This document shows, in pieces, positions 25,258 to 33,960 of a DNA stretch of 64,000 nucleotides. Each line of letters starts with the position of its first letter. Within the stretch, counting starts at the first letter, position 1. The position numbers and the translations under genes were made by a program. The stretch comes from Amycolatopsis sacchari (lineage in GTDB: Bacteria > Actinomycetota > Actinomycetes > Mycobacteriales > Pseudonocardiaceae). Under the pieces are notes generated by a model that did no database searches, was not told the DNA's origin, and was given only the letters and a program-made list of their open reading frames with translations. The DNA is taken from positions 1-64,000 of the forward strand of contig NZ_FORP01000012.1 in the NCBI RefSeq assembly GCF_900114035.1. Direction: 5' to 3'.

Positions 25258-26283
25258 ATGCGAGTGGGGGTGCTGACCGGTGGCGGCGACTGCCCCGGCC
25301 TGAACGCGGTGATCCGGGCGGTCGTCCGCAAGGGGATCGAGGCCAACGGCTGGGAGGTCGTCGGTTTCCGCAGCGGCTGGCGCGGCCCGATGACCGGCGA
25401 CTCCAGGCCGCTGGGCCTCGACGACGTCGAGGAGATCCTCACCCGCGGCGGCACGATCCTCGGCTCCTCGCGCACCAACCCGTACAAGGAGGAGGGCGGG
25501 GTCGACAAGATCAAGGCCACGCTCGCCGACCAGGGGATCGACGCGCTCATCGCGATCGGCGGCGAGGACACCCTGGGTGTCGCGAAGAAGCTGACCGACG
25601 ACGGCGTGGGCGTCGTGGGCGTGCCCAAGACGATCGACAACGACCTCGCGGCCACCGACTACACCTTCGGCTTCGACACCGCGGTGCACATCGCGACCGA
25701 GGCCATCGACCGCCTGCGCACGACGGCGGAGTCGCACTACCGCGCCATCGTCGTCGAGGTCATGGGCAGGCACGCGGGCTGGATCGCGCTGCACTCCGGG
25801 CTCGCCGGCGGCGCGAACGTGATCCTGGTGCCGGAGCGGCCGTTCTCGGTCGACCAGGTCGTCGAGTGGGTCGAGCGCCGGTTCGAGCGCATGTACGCCC
25901 CGATCATCGTGGTCGCCGAGGGCGCGCTGCCCGAGGGCGGCGAGGAGATCCTGACCAGCGGCGAGAAGGACGCGTTCGGGCACGTCCGGCTCGGCGGCGT
26001 CGGGACCTGGCTCGCCGACGAGATCGCCAAGCGCACCGGCAAGGAGTCCCGCGCGGTCGTGCTCGGCCACGTCCAGCGCGGTGGCACGCCGACCGCGTAC
26101 GACCGCGTGCTGGCGACGCGGTTCGGGCTGCACGCGGTGGACGCGGTGCAGGACGGCGACTTCGGTGTGATGGTCGCGTTGCGCGGCACCGACATCGTGC
26201 GCGTGAAGCTGGCCGAGGCGACGGCCGAGCTGAAGACCGTGCCGCAGGAGCGCTACGAAGAGGCCGAGGTCTTCTTCGGCTGA
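25258..26283 (+). CDS. pfp: 6-Phosphofructokinase, pyrophosphate type predicted
   Basis: A 341-residue phosphofructokinase (GVLTGGGDCPGLNAVIRAVV, PKTIDND, MGRHAGWIALHSG, LGHVQRGGTPTAYDR). Residue numbering coincides with the E. coli enzyme at the two positions known to decide the phosphoryl donor: Asp104 (GGEDT) and Lys124 (VPKTIDND). Gly at both positions is typical of ATP enzymes; Asp104 with Lys124 marks pyrophosphate-dependent ones, as described for Amycolatopsis methanolica. The reaction would be reversible fructose-6-phosphate phosphorylation. ATG 25258 has an AAAGGG site. The 3' end overlaps the truncated haemoglobin frame by 31 bp. Confidence 0.88.
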   Translation: MRVGVLTGGGDCPGLNAVIRAVVRKGIEANGWEVVGFRSGWRGPMTGDSRPLGLDDVEEILTRGGTILGSSRTNPYKEEGGVDKIKATLADQGIDALIAIGGEDTLGVAKKLTDDGVGVVGVPKTIDNDLAATDYTFGFDTAVHIATEAIDRLRTTAESHYRAIVVEVMGRHAGWIALHSGLAGGANVILVPERPFSVDQVVEWVERRFERMYAPIIVVAEGALPEGGEEILTSGEKDAFGHVRLGGVGTWLADEIAKRTGKESRAVVLGHVQRGGTPTAYDRVLATRFGLHAVDAVQDGDFGVMVALRGTDIVRVKLAEATAELKTVPQERYEEAEVFFG

Positions 26284-26693
26284 GGCGCCCAGGGCGGCAC
26301 AGCCCAGTCCCGGCGCGGCACCGGCTCGTCCGTGGCCGGTGCCGCGCCGGGGGCGGAGAACACGACCGCGAGCCTGCTGCCCCATTCCACGTAGCCCGCG
26401 AACGCCGCCCGGAACTCGGGGTCGGCGGGCAGGCCCGTCTCGTCCGCGGCGTCCATCAGCAGCGAGACCCACCGCCGCCGCTGCGGTTCGGTGATGCCGC
26501 GGCCCTGGTGCCTGCTGATCATGTGCGCGTGCCCGCCGCGCGTTCCGCTGTAGCGCGCGGGCCCGCCGAACACCTCGCCGAGCCAGTCGGCCACGTGCCG
26601 CGGGTGGCCGGGGTCCATGTCGCGGAACACGGGTTCGAGCAGGTCGTCCGCGAGCACCTTGGTGTAGAACGTCTCGAAGAGCCGGAAGTCGTC
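26253..26693 (-). pseudogene. Truncated haemoglobin, 5' end missing
   Basis: The frame encodes a group II truncated haemoglobin from AADDFRLFETFYTKVLADDLLEPVFRDM through HPRHVADWLGEVFGGPARYS, HAHMISRHQGRGI (proximal His region) and FRAAFAGYVEWGSRLAV. The start of the globin (the usual first 8-15 residues and an initiation codon) is not there: upstream of about 26693 the sequence is instead the 5' part of a divergent HxlR-type gene. The frame continues to ATG 26849, but that part is antisense to HxlR and is not globin-like. It reads into the PFK gene before stopping at 26253. Probably inactive; use of the distant ATG cannot be excluded. Confidence 0.68.
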
Positions 26694-26990
26694 GGCGGCA
26701 AGTGGAAACCGGTGATCCTCGCGCACCTCAAGGAGGGCGTGCACCGGTACGGCGAGCTGCGGCGGCGGATGCCGGACGTCAGCGAGAAGGTGCTCACGCA
26801 GCAGCTGCGGGAGCTGGCGGCCGACGGACTCGTCGCCCGCACCACGCACGACGAGCGCCCGCCGCGCGTCGAGTACCGCCTCACCGCCGAAGGGCTTTCG
26901 CTCGGCCCGGCGTTGCAGGCCCTCTACGAGTGGGGCGAACGCCGTGCCGCCGCCACCGGCGTGGAGTTCGAGCCGGTACCGGAAAACTGA
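26691..26990 (+). pseudogene. HxlR-type regulator, 5' end missing
   Basis: About 99 codons encode an HxlR/MarR-like winged helix from VGGKWKPVILAHLKEGVHRYGELRRRMPDVSEKVLTQQLREL to EYRLTAEGLSLGPALQALYEWGERR. Family members normally begin 20-30 residues earlier with a Cys-Pro-(Val/Ile)-x-x-(Ala/Thr)-Leu-(Asp/Glu)-(Val/Ile) stretch; here that part is absent and globin sequence in the opposite orientation begins at the same base. The first in-frame GTG is at 26712, inside the helix. A single deletion covering both gene starts would explain the arrangement. Confidence 0.68.
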
Positions 26991-27010
26991 CCCGACTTTC
27001 GTCGGGAATT

Positions 27011-27046
27011 CTGGTTCGGACCATTGAGCTAATGGTCTAGTCCACT
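27011..27046. promoter_or_regulatory. Two DasR-like sites (dre) before chitinase
   Basis: Two sites resemble the DasR-responsive element, whose known consensus is near AGTGGTCTAGACCACT. CTGGTTCGGACCATTG at 27011-27026 has TGGT-4-ACCA arms, and AATGGTCTAGTCCACT at 27031-27046 has the TGGTCTAG core with one changed base in the right arm. They are 20 bp apart, about two helical turns, and 43 bp upstream of the chitinase start. This predicts repression by the N-acetylglucosamine regulator DasR, which is not encoded in the window. Confidence 0.75.
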
Positions 27047-27088
27047 TAACGTGCTGTTCGTCCCTGCTCGTCCGGCCGGGGAGGATGC

Positions 27089-28285
<1,197 letters not shown>

Positions 28286-28297
28286 GCGGTGCACCGC

Positions 28298-28338
28298 GAG
28301 CGGGCCGGAAGACCTTCGGGACGTCTTCCGGCCCGCTC
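28298..28338. terminator. Terminator after chitinase
   Basis: Perfect 16-bp inverted repeat GAGCGGGCCGGAAGAC (28298-28313) and GTCTTCCGGCCCGCTC (28323-28338) with a 9-base loop, 12 bp after the chitinase stop and before the end of the convergent small gene. It can serve both genes. Confidence 0.85.
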
Positions 28339-28349
28339 ACCCTCGGCAC

Positions 28350-28544
28350 TCACGCGGGTGGCGGCTGCTGCCCCTGCTCACCCTGGCCGCGGGCGAAGTC
28401 CTTCGCCTTCTGGGCGGCCTGGTCGATCTGGTCGCCGTGCTCGCCCCACTTGCCCTTCGCGGCGTCGGCGGCCTTGTCGATCCCCTGGTCGGCCTTGTCC
28501 GGGTGCTGGCCCAGCGCTTCCTTGGCCTTGTCGAACAGATTCAC
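28350..28544 (-). CDS. MT0933-like small antitoxin-family protein
   Basis: A 64-residue highly charged helical protein (MNLFDKAKEALGQHPDKADQ then GIDKAADAAKGKWGEHGDQI) matching the MT0933-like antitoxin family pattern, where short Asp-Lys-Ala repeats dominate. Its C-terminus is Gln/Gly/Pro-rich. No toxin gene is next to it: the neighbours are a chitinase (convergent) and a DUF2461 gene (divergent). An unrelated role, such as a CsbD-like stress protein, is possible. Confidence 0.7.
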   Translation of the reverse strand: MNLFDKAKEALGQHPDKADQGIDKAADAAKGKWGEHGDQIDQAAQKAKDFARGQGEQGQQPPPA

Positions 28545-28656
28545 TCGTCCGCTCCCTTCCGTTCGGTTCGGACCCGCAAGCAGTTCCCGCCGTGCGGGGG
28601 AGGCGAAACCCCGCGTCCCCCGACCCGGTGACTGTCGGAGTGACTACGGTGTCCGC

Positions 28657-29322
28657 GTGGAGTTCGTGGGATTCGGGGAGCACGCGGTCGAGTTCTACGA
28701 CGGCCTGCTCGCCGACAATTCGAAGGCCTACTGGGAGGACCACCTCGCGCTGTACCGCGAGCACGTCCGCGCCCCGATGGAGGCGCTGCTCGCCGAGCTC
28801 ACCCCCGAGTTCGGCCCCGGCTTCGGCGAGGGCAAGGTCTTCCGCCCGTACCGCGACGTGCGGTTCGCCAAGGACAAAACGCCGTACAAGACGCATTGCG
28901 GTGCGGTGGTCGAACAGGGCCGGGGCGGCGGCGCGTACTACGTCGAGCTGTCGTCCGAGGGGCTTCGCGCCGGCGGCGGCTGCTTCCACCTCCAGTCAGA
29001 CCAGCTGGCGCGCTTCCGCCAGGCCGTGGACACCGAGGTGCACGGCGCGGCGCTCGAACGAATTCTCGCCAAACTCCGCCGGTCCGGCTGGCGGATCGCG
29101 GGTGACGTCCTGCGGACACGGCCTCGCGGGTTCGCCGAGGACCACCCGCGGCTCGAACTGCTCAAGCACCGTTCGCTGTACGCCATCCGCAGCTGGGAAC
29201 CCGACGACACGCTGCACGAACGGGCGTGCCTCGATCGGGTGCGCAAGGCGTGGCGGCAGCTGCGTGACTTCAACGAGTGGGCACGCGACCACGTAGGGGT
29301 GAGCGAAAAACCCCGGCGCTGA
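28657..29322 (+). CDS. DUF2461 (TIGR02453) protein
   Basis: A 221-residue protein of the DUF2461/TIGR02453 family, conserved in many bacteria with no established function. Typical elements are FYDGLLADNSKAYWEDHLALY near the start, VFRPYRDVRFAKDKTPYKTH in the middle and LKHRSLYAIRSWEPD near the end. GTG 28657 lies exactly 7 bp after TACGGT (28645-28650), pointing to a leaderless mRNA. It precedes pyruvate kinase on the same strand by about 56 bp, but that gene has its own -10 box. Confidence 0.85.
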   Translation: MEFVGFGEHAVEFYDGLLADNSKAYWEDHLALYREHVRAPMEALLAELTPEFGPGFGEGKVFRPYRDVRFAKDKTPYKTHCGAVVEQGRGGGAYYVELSSEGLRAGGGCFHLQSDQLARFRQAVDTEVHGAALERILAKLRRSGWRIAGDVLRTRPRGFAEDHPRLELLKHRSLYAIRSWEPDDTLHERACLDRVRKAWRQLRDFNEWARDHVGVSEKPRR

Positions 29323-29378
29323 CTCGATCTCGGGATCGGTACAGACGGATCGGCCACAAGGGGCTACGCTGTATGAAC

Positions 29379-30803
29379 GTGACCCGACGCGCGAAGATCG
29401 TTTGTACACTAGGCCCCGCCACCGCCACTCCGGAAAGAGTGCGGGCCCTCGTCAACGCCGGGATGGACGTCGCGAGGATGAACTTCAGCCACGGCAGTCA
29501 CGGTGACCACAAGCAGGTCTACGACATGGTGCGTGAGGCCGCCGCGGCGACGGGCCGCGCGGTGGGCATCATGGCCGACCTGCAGGGCCCGAAGATCCGC
29601 CTCGGCACGTTCGCGGGCGGTCCGGTCGAGTGGCGCACCGGGGACGTCGTGCGCATCACCGTGGAGGACGTGGCCGGCACGCACGACCGCGTCTCGACCA
29701 CCTACAAGGGGCTGGCGAAGGACGCCAAGCCCGGTGACCGGCTGCTCGTCGACGACGGCAACATCGGCCTCGTCGTCAAGTCCGTCGAAGGCCCCGACGT
29801 GGTCTGCGAGGTCACCGAGGGCGGCCCCGTCAGCAACAACAAGGGCGTTTCGCTGCCGGGCATGGACGTGTCCGTGCCCGCCATGTCCGAGAAGGACATC
29901 GAGGACCTGGAGTTCGCCCTCGAACTGGGCGTCGACTTCGTGGCGCTGTCATTCGTGCGCTCGCCGGCCGACATCGACCAGGTGCACCAGGTGATGGACC
30001 GCTCCGGCCGGGGCAGGCTGCCGGTCATCGCGAAGCTGGAGAAGCCCGAGGCGGTCTACAACCTCGAGGCGATCGTGCTCGCGTTCGACGGGGTCATGGT
30101 CGCCCGCGGTGACCTGGGCGTCGAGCTGCCGCTGGAGCAGGTGCCGCTGGTGCAGAAGCGTGCGATCCAGATCGCGCGGGAGAACGCCAAGCCGGTCATC
30201 GTGGCGACCCAGATGCTCGACTCGATGATCAACAACTCGCGGCCGACCCGCGCGGAGGCGTCCGACGTCGCGAACGCCGTGCTCGACGGCGCCGACGCGG
30301 TGATGCTGTCCGGCGAGACCAGTGTCGGGCGCTACCCGATCGAGACCGTGAAGACGATGGGCCGCATCGTCGAGGCCGTCGAGACCGACTCGCCCACCGT
30401 CCCGCCGCTGTCGCACGTGCCGCGGACCAAGCGTGGCGTGATCTCCTACGCCGCCCGCGACATCGGCGAGCGGCTCAACGCCAAGGCGCTGGTCGCGTTC
30501 ACGCAGTCCGGTGACACGGTGCGCCGCCTGGCGCGGCTGCACACGCGGCTGCCGCTGCTGGCGTTCACGCCGGAGGAGAGCGTCCGCAGCCAGCTGTCGA
30601 TGACGTGGGGCACGGTCACGCAGATCGTGCCGAAGGTCGACTCGACGGACCAGATGATCCAGCAGGTGGACCACGCGATGCTGGAGATGGGCCGGTACCA
30701 GCCGGGCGATCTCGTCGTCATCGTGGCCGGTTCCCCGCCCGGGACCGTCGGCACCACGAACCTGATCCGGGTCCACCGCCTGGGCGAGGACGACCACGCT
30801 TAG
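29379..30803 (+). CDS. pyk: Pyruvate kinase
   Basis: A 474-residue pyruvate kinase, the last step of glycolysis. Motifs run from TRRAKIVCTLGPAT through NFSHGSHGDH, MADLQGPKIRLG, IAKLEKPEAVYNLEAI, MVARGDLGVELPLEQVP, VIVATQMLDSMINNSRPTRAE and a full C-terminal allosteric domain. GTG 29379 (VTRRAKIVCTLG, the length seen in mycobacteria) is preferred to ATG 29373: a TACGCT box at 29365-29370 places transcript start only a few bases before it. Together with the pyrophosphate-type PFK upstream, the two key glycolytic control points are within 5 kb. Confidence 0.95.
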   Translation: MTRRAKIVCTLGPATATPERVRALVNAGMDVARMNFSHGSHGDHKQVYDMVREAAAATGRAVGIMADLQGPKIRLGTFAGGPVEWRTGDVVRITVEDVAGTHDRVSTTYKGLAKDAKPGDRLLVDDGNIGLVVKSVEGPDVVCEVTEGGPVSNNKGVSLPGMDVSVPAMSEKDIEDLEFALELGVDFVALSFVRSPADIDQVHQVMDRSGRGRLPVIAKLEKPEAVYNLEAIVLAFDGVMVARGDLGVELPLEQVPLVQKRAIQIARENAKPVIVATQMLDSMINNSRPTRAEASDVANAVLDGADAVMLSGETSVGRYPIETVKTMGRIVEAVETDSPTVPPLSHVPRTKRGVISYAARDIGERLNAKALVAFTQSGDTVRRLARLHTRLPLLAFTPEESVRSQLSMTWGTVTQIVPKVDSTDQMIQQVDHAMLEMGRYQPGDLVVIVAGSPPGTVGTTNLIRVHRLGEDDHA

Positions 30804-30866
30804 GCCAGCCCCTTCCCCGCCACCGCCCTCAACGGAGGCGCTGCCGCGCCCAGTTACATTCCAGCT

Positions 30867-31769
30867 ATGACCGAACTGGCCAAGGACGCCGCCGCGGGGC
30901 TCGACAGCGCCGGGGGGCTGGGCGGGCAGGCCGTGCTCGACCAGCTCATCGACCTGCTCGACCTCGAGAAGATCGAGGAGAACATCTTCCGCGGCGTGAG
31001 CCCCGCGCACTCGCCCGTCCGCGTGTTCGGCGGGCAGGTCGCGGGGCAGGCGCTGGTCGCCGCGGGCCGGACGGTGCCGGAGGAGCGGAAGGTCCACTCG
31101 CTCCACGCGTACTTCATCCGGCCCGGCGACCCGAGCATCCCGATCGTCTACGAGGTGGACCGCATCCGCGACGGCCGCTCGTTCACCACGCGGCGGGTCG
31201 TCGCCGTCCAGCGCGGCAAGGCGATCTTCGCGTTGTCGGCGTCGTTCCAGAAGGCCGAGCCCGGCCTGGAGCACGCCGACGAGATGCCCGACGTGCCCGC
31301 GCCCGAGACGCTGCCGACGTACGCCGAGCGGATCGCGCAGCTGCCCGGCACCGAGATGCTGCGCCGGCCGCGTCCCATCGACATCCGGTACGTGAACGAC
31401 CCGCCGTGGCTGACCCGCGGCAAGGGCACCACCGAGGCCCGCAACCAGGTGTGGATGCGCGCGGACGGCACGCTGCCCGACGAGGACCTGCTGCACGTCT
31501 GCGTGCTGACCTACGCCTCGGACATGACGTTGCTGGACTCACCGCTGGCGCGGCACGGCGTGTACTGGGAGCTCGACGACGTCCACGGCGCGAGCCTGGA
31601 CCACGCGCTGTGGTTCCACCGCCCCTTCCGCGCGGACGAGTGGTTCCTGTACGACACGGCCTCGCCGTCGGCTTCGGGCGCCCGCGGGCTGGCCACCGGC
31701 CGCTTCTTCGCCGCGGACGGCACGCTCATCGCGACCGTCGTGCAGGAGGGGCTGCTTCGCGTCCGCTGA
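30867..31769 (+). CDS. tesB: Acyl-CoA thioesterase II
   Basis: A 300-residue double-hotdog thioesterase of the TesB family that hydrolyses acyl-CoAs. Typical elements are FRGVSPAHSPVRVFGGQVAGQAL, the YFIRPGDPSIPIVYEVDRIRDGRSF stretch and SLDHALWFHRPFRADEWFLYD near the C-terminus. ATG 30867 is 7 bp after TACATT (30855-30860), so it is probably leaderless. Its stop is 6 bp from that of a convergent small gene. A separate frame overlapping it is a shadow. Confidence 0.93.
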   Translation: MTELAKDAAAGLDSAGGLGGQAVLDQLIDLLDLEKIEENIFRGVSPAHSPVRVFGGQVAGQALVAAGRTVPEERKVHSLHAYFIRPGDPSIPIVYEVDRIRDGRSFTTRRVVAVQRGKAIFALSASFQKAEPGLEHADEMPDVPAPETLPTYAERIAQLPGTEMLRRPRPIDIRYVNDPPWLTRGKGTTEARNQVWMRADGTLPDEDLLHVCVLTYASDMTLLDSPLARHGVYWELDDVHGASLDHALWFHRPFRADEWFLYDTASPSASGARGLATGRFFAADGTLIATVVQEGLLRVR

Positions 31770-31775
31770 TCTCGT

Positions 31776-32132
31776 TCAGCTGACGGAGTGAAGATGCGTC
31801 GCCCGATGGCGGCGCGGCCGCGCCCGCCGTCCCGCCATCGACTCCAGCTTGCCCAGCCGGAGCTGCACCGCCAGGTACGCCCGGCAGGGCGTCGGCGTGC
31901 GGCGCCGGAACGACAGCCGTGCGGGCCCGGCGCACACCGGGCAGCGGCCGGACTGGTCCGGCTCGTGCGCGGCGAGCACGGACCGTAACGCCTGCACCAG
32001 AAGAGGGATCTCCCGACGGGCGAGTGCGATGGCCCTGTCCGCGTCGGACTGCCGCGCCAGCCGCGCCAGTTCGTCCAGCCGCTGGTGCACGGTGGCGGGC
32101 AGGGGATCGGTCGGGGTTTCGGTGTCGGGCAC
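31776..32132 (-). CDS. Small Cys-motif protein, unknown function
   Basis: A 118-residue protein I do not recognise. It is helical (TVHQRLDELARLARQSDADR, then EIPLLVQALRSVLAAHE) and then has a CPVCAG pair followed by CRAYLAVQLRLGKLE and a strongly basic tail (RRARPRRHRATHLH). The cysteines could bind zinc with the histidines. GTG 32132 has a perfect AGGAGG site 4 bases upstream; an ATG 33 codons earlier has none. It is divergent from the XRE regulator, with a near-palindrome between them, so the regulator may control it. Confidence 0.6.
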   Translation of the reverse strand: MPDTETPTDPLPATVHQRLDELARLARQSDADRAIALARREIPLLVQALRSVLAAHEPDQSGRCPVCAGPARLSFRRRTPTPCRAYLAVQLRLGKLESMAGRRARPRRHRATHLHSVS

Positions 32133-32212
32133 GCCGCCTCCTGGGGGAGCCGCCTCGTCCCGGTGTCCTGGATCACCCGAAACGGACGCAGGATGCCACC
32201 CTACATCCGCAG

Positions 32213-32227
32213 AGTGCAAATTGCAGT
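32213..32227. promoter_or_regulatory. Near-palindrome before the XRE regulator
   Basis: AGTGCAAATTGCAGT is a 15-bp inverted repeat with one mismatch (arms AGTGCAA / TTGCAGT). It is the only AT-rich symmetric site between the small Cys-motif gene (start 32132) and the XRE gene (start 32332). It is a candidate binding site for that regulator. Confidence 0.45.
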
Positions 32228-32331
32228 ACACCGATCCGGGGAAAGTAACCCGTTCGGGTAGGGGTCGGGCTCCGGCTCCGGGGAGAATCGGCTGGTTAGA
32301 TGTAGTACGGCGCTGACGACAAGACCGGGGA

Positions 32332-33213
32332 ATGGCGCGGACTCAAGCGGAGGTGCGACAGGTGAAACGGGGTCAGGGTCCCACCATTCGCCGCCGGCGG
32401 CTGGCGAGCGAGTTGCGCCGGTTACGCGAAGCCGCGGATCTGACCATCGACGAGGTGGGCGAAAAGCTGGAATGCTCCGCGTCGAAGGTCAGCCGGATCG
32501 AAACCGGCCACGTCGGTGTCACTCCTCGTGACGCCAGGGACATGCTGGAGCTGTACGGCATCACCGGCGACGAGCGCGAGGCGCTCGTGCAGCTGGCGCG
32601 TGAAGCCCGCAAGCCCGGCTGGTGGCACGCCTACAAGGAGGTGTTCACCGGGACGTTCGTCGGGCTGGAGGCGGACGCCAGTTCCCTGCGCGCCTTCCAG
32701 GCGCTGCTCGTACCGGGGTTGTTGCAGACCGAAACGTACGCGAGGGCCGTCATCCGCGCGATGCGCCCGGACGCCGACGAGTCCGACATCCAGCGCCGCG
32801 TGGCCGCGCGCACCGCGCGCCAGCAGCTGCTGTCCGACCCCAACCCGCCCGAGTACTGGGCCGTCATCGACGAGGCCGTGCTGCACCGCGAGGTCGGCGG
32901 CAAGGACGTCATGGCCAAGCAGGCGCAGCGGCTGCTGGACCTGGGGCAGTTACCGCACGTGACCATCCAGGTCGTGCCGTTCACGGCCGGGGCGCATCCG
33001 GGTATGGAGGGCCCGTTCCTCATCCTCGGTTTTCCGGAGCAGGCCGACCCCGACGTCGTCTACGTCGACAGCACGTCCGGCGGTTTCTTTCTCGAACTGC
33101 CCCCCGACGTTCGACGTTATTCACTCATGTTCGATCATCTGCGTGCCGCGGCGCTCAAACCGGACGACTCGCTAGCCTTGATCGCCCAAGCCGCGGAACG
33201 ATATTCCGCCTGA
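32332..33213 (+). CDS. XRE-family regulator with DUF5753 domain
   Basis: A 293-residue actinobacterial regulator. Residues about 20-85 form a helix-turn-helix of the XRE type (LASELRRLREAADLTIDEVGEKLECSASKVSRIETG). The rest is the DUF5753 domain (FQALLVPGLLQTETYARAVI; YWAVIDEAVLHREVGG; VTIQVVPFTAGAHPGMEGPF). Such proteins are usually paired with a DUF397 protein, as here (59 bp downstream), in arrangements like the developmental whiJ-type loci of Streptomyces. No ribosome site is obvious upstream of ATG 32332. Confidence 0.9.
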   Translation: MARTQAEVRQVKRGQGPTIRRRRLASELRRLREAADLTIDEVGEKLECSASKVSRIETGHVGVTPRDARDMLELYGITGDEREALVQLAREARKPGWWHAYKEVFTGTFVGLEADASSLRAFQALLVPGLLQTETYARAVIRAMRPDADESDIQRRVAARTARQQLLSDPNPPEYWAVIDEAVLHREVGGKDVMAKQAQRLLDLGQLPHVTIQVVPFTAGAHPGMEGPFLILGFPEQADPDVVYVDSTSGGFFLELPPDVRRYSLMFDHLRAAALKPDDSLALIAQAAERYSA

Positions 33214-33271
33214 CGGCGGGGTATTCCAGCCGGAGAAACACCACCGCGTGAAAAGTGAGGAGCGGGGAGCT

Positions 33272-33463
33272 ATGGCGAAAGTTGAATTTCCCGGGGCAGC
33301 CTGGCGCAAGAGCAGCTACAGCGGCGGCGGCAACGACTGCGTCGAGGTCGCACTGCTCGCCGAGCGCGTCGGCGTGCGGGACTCGAAGGACCGTGACGCG
33401 GGCGCGCTGAGCGTCTCCCCGTCGGGGTGGCGTGGCCTGCTGACCGTCGTCGGCCGCGCCTGA
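33272..33463 (+). CDS. DUF397 protein
   Basis: A 63-residue DUF397 protein: WRKSSYSGGGNDCVEVA, VGVRDSKDRDAGALSVSPSGW and a short C-terminal strand are all typical. These small partners of XRE-DUF5753 regulators are thought to antagonise them. ATG 33272 has a GGGGAG site. The gene ends just before a strong terminator with a T-run, so the pair forms one unit. Confidence 0.92.
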   Translation: MAKVEFPGAAWRKSSYSGGGNDCVEVALLAERVGVRDSKDRDAGALSVSPSGWRGLLTVVGRA

Positions 33464-33472
33464 GCCCTCCAG

Positions 33473-33522
33473 AGACCCCTTACACCGCCGAGCAGGGGCA
33501 AGGCGGGGTAAGGGGTCTTTTT
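33473..33522 (+). terminator. Rho-independent terminator after DUF397
   Basis: AGACCCCTTAC-A-CCGCC (33473-33489) pairs with GGCGG-G-GTAAGGGGTCT (33502-33518), and is followed by a run of T to 33522. It is the most canonical intrinsic terminator in the window and isolates the XRE/DUF397 unit. Confidence 0.88.
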
Positions 33523-33616
33523 CGTACCCGGACTGCGTGATCGACCGATGCCGCGCCACCGGCCTCAGGACGACTCTGAAGCTCACCGGAAGTACGACGA
33601 GTGGAAGAGGGACCCC

Positions 33617-33811
33617 ATGCGCAACGACTGGATCTTCGACGCGGTGCAGGCCGAGGTGGCGTACCGGACCGAGGAGCTGCACAAGGCCTGGCCCGCCGGT
33701 GGCAAGCGGCGCCGGTGGCGGCTGGGCAGGAGGATGCCGGAGGTGAAGGTACCCCAGCAGCGGCGCCCGAGCCGGGACGAAGCGGTGCTCTCCGGGGCTC
33801 GGGCGCGTTAG
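33617..33811 (+). CDS. Small hypothetical protein
   Basis: A 64-residue protein (MRNDWIFDAVQAEVAYRTEE..., then basic KRRRWRLGRRMPEV). It resembles the short basic proteins with an N-terminal amphipathic helix that occur widely in actinobacteria near regulators; function unknown. ATG 33617 has GAGGGACCCC upstream; an ATG at 33548 extends it by 23 residues (KYDEWKRDP looks protein-like) but has no ribosome site. Codon bias supports coding only moderately. Confidence 0.5.
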   Translation: MRNDWIFDAVQAEVAYRTEELHKAWPAGGKRRRWRLGRRMPEVKVPQQRRPSRDEAVLSGARAR

Positions 33812-33960
33812 ACCACCGCGACGACGTGCGAGAGGGAGGCCAAGGGGTGGGCGAGAACACTTCGCGGCGGTACCGCGGAGCGGGACGTTCCGGACATCTC
33901 CCGCTGTTCGCTGACGGCGGGACGAAAACCGTTCCGGAACTGTCGGTGGGGTAGGACAGA

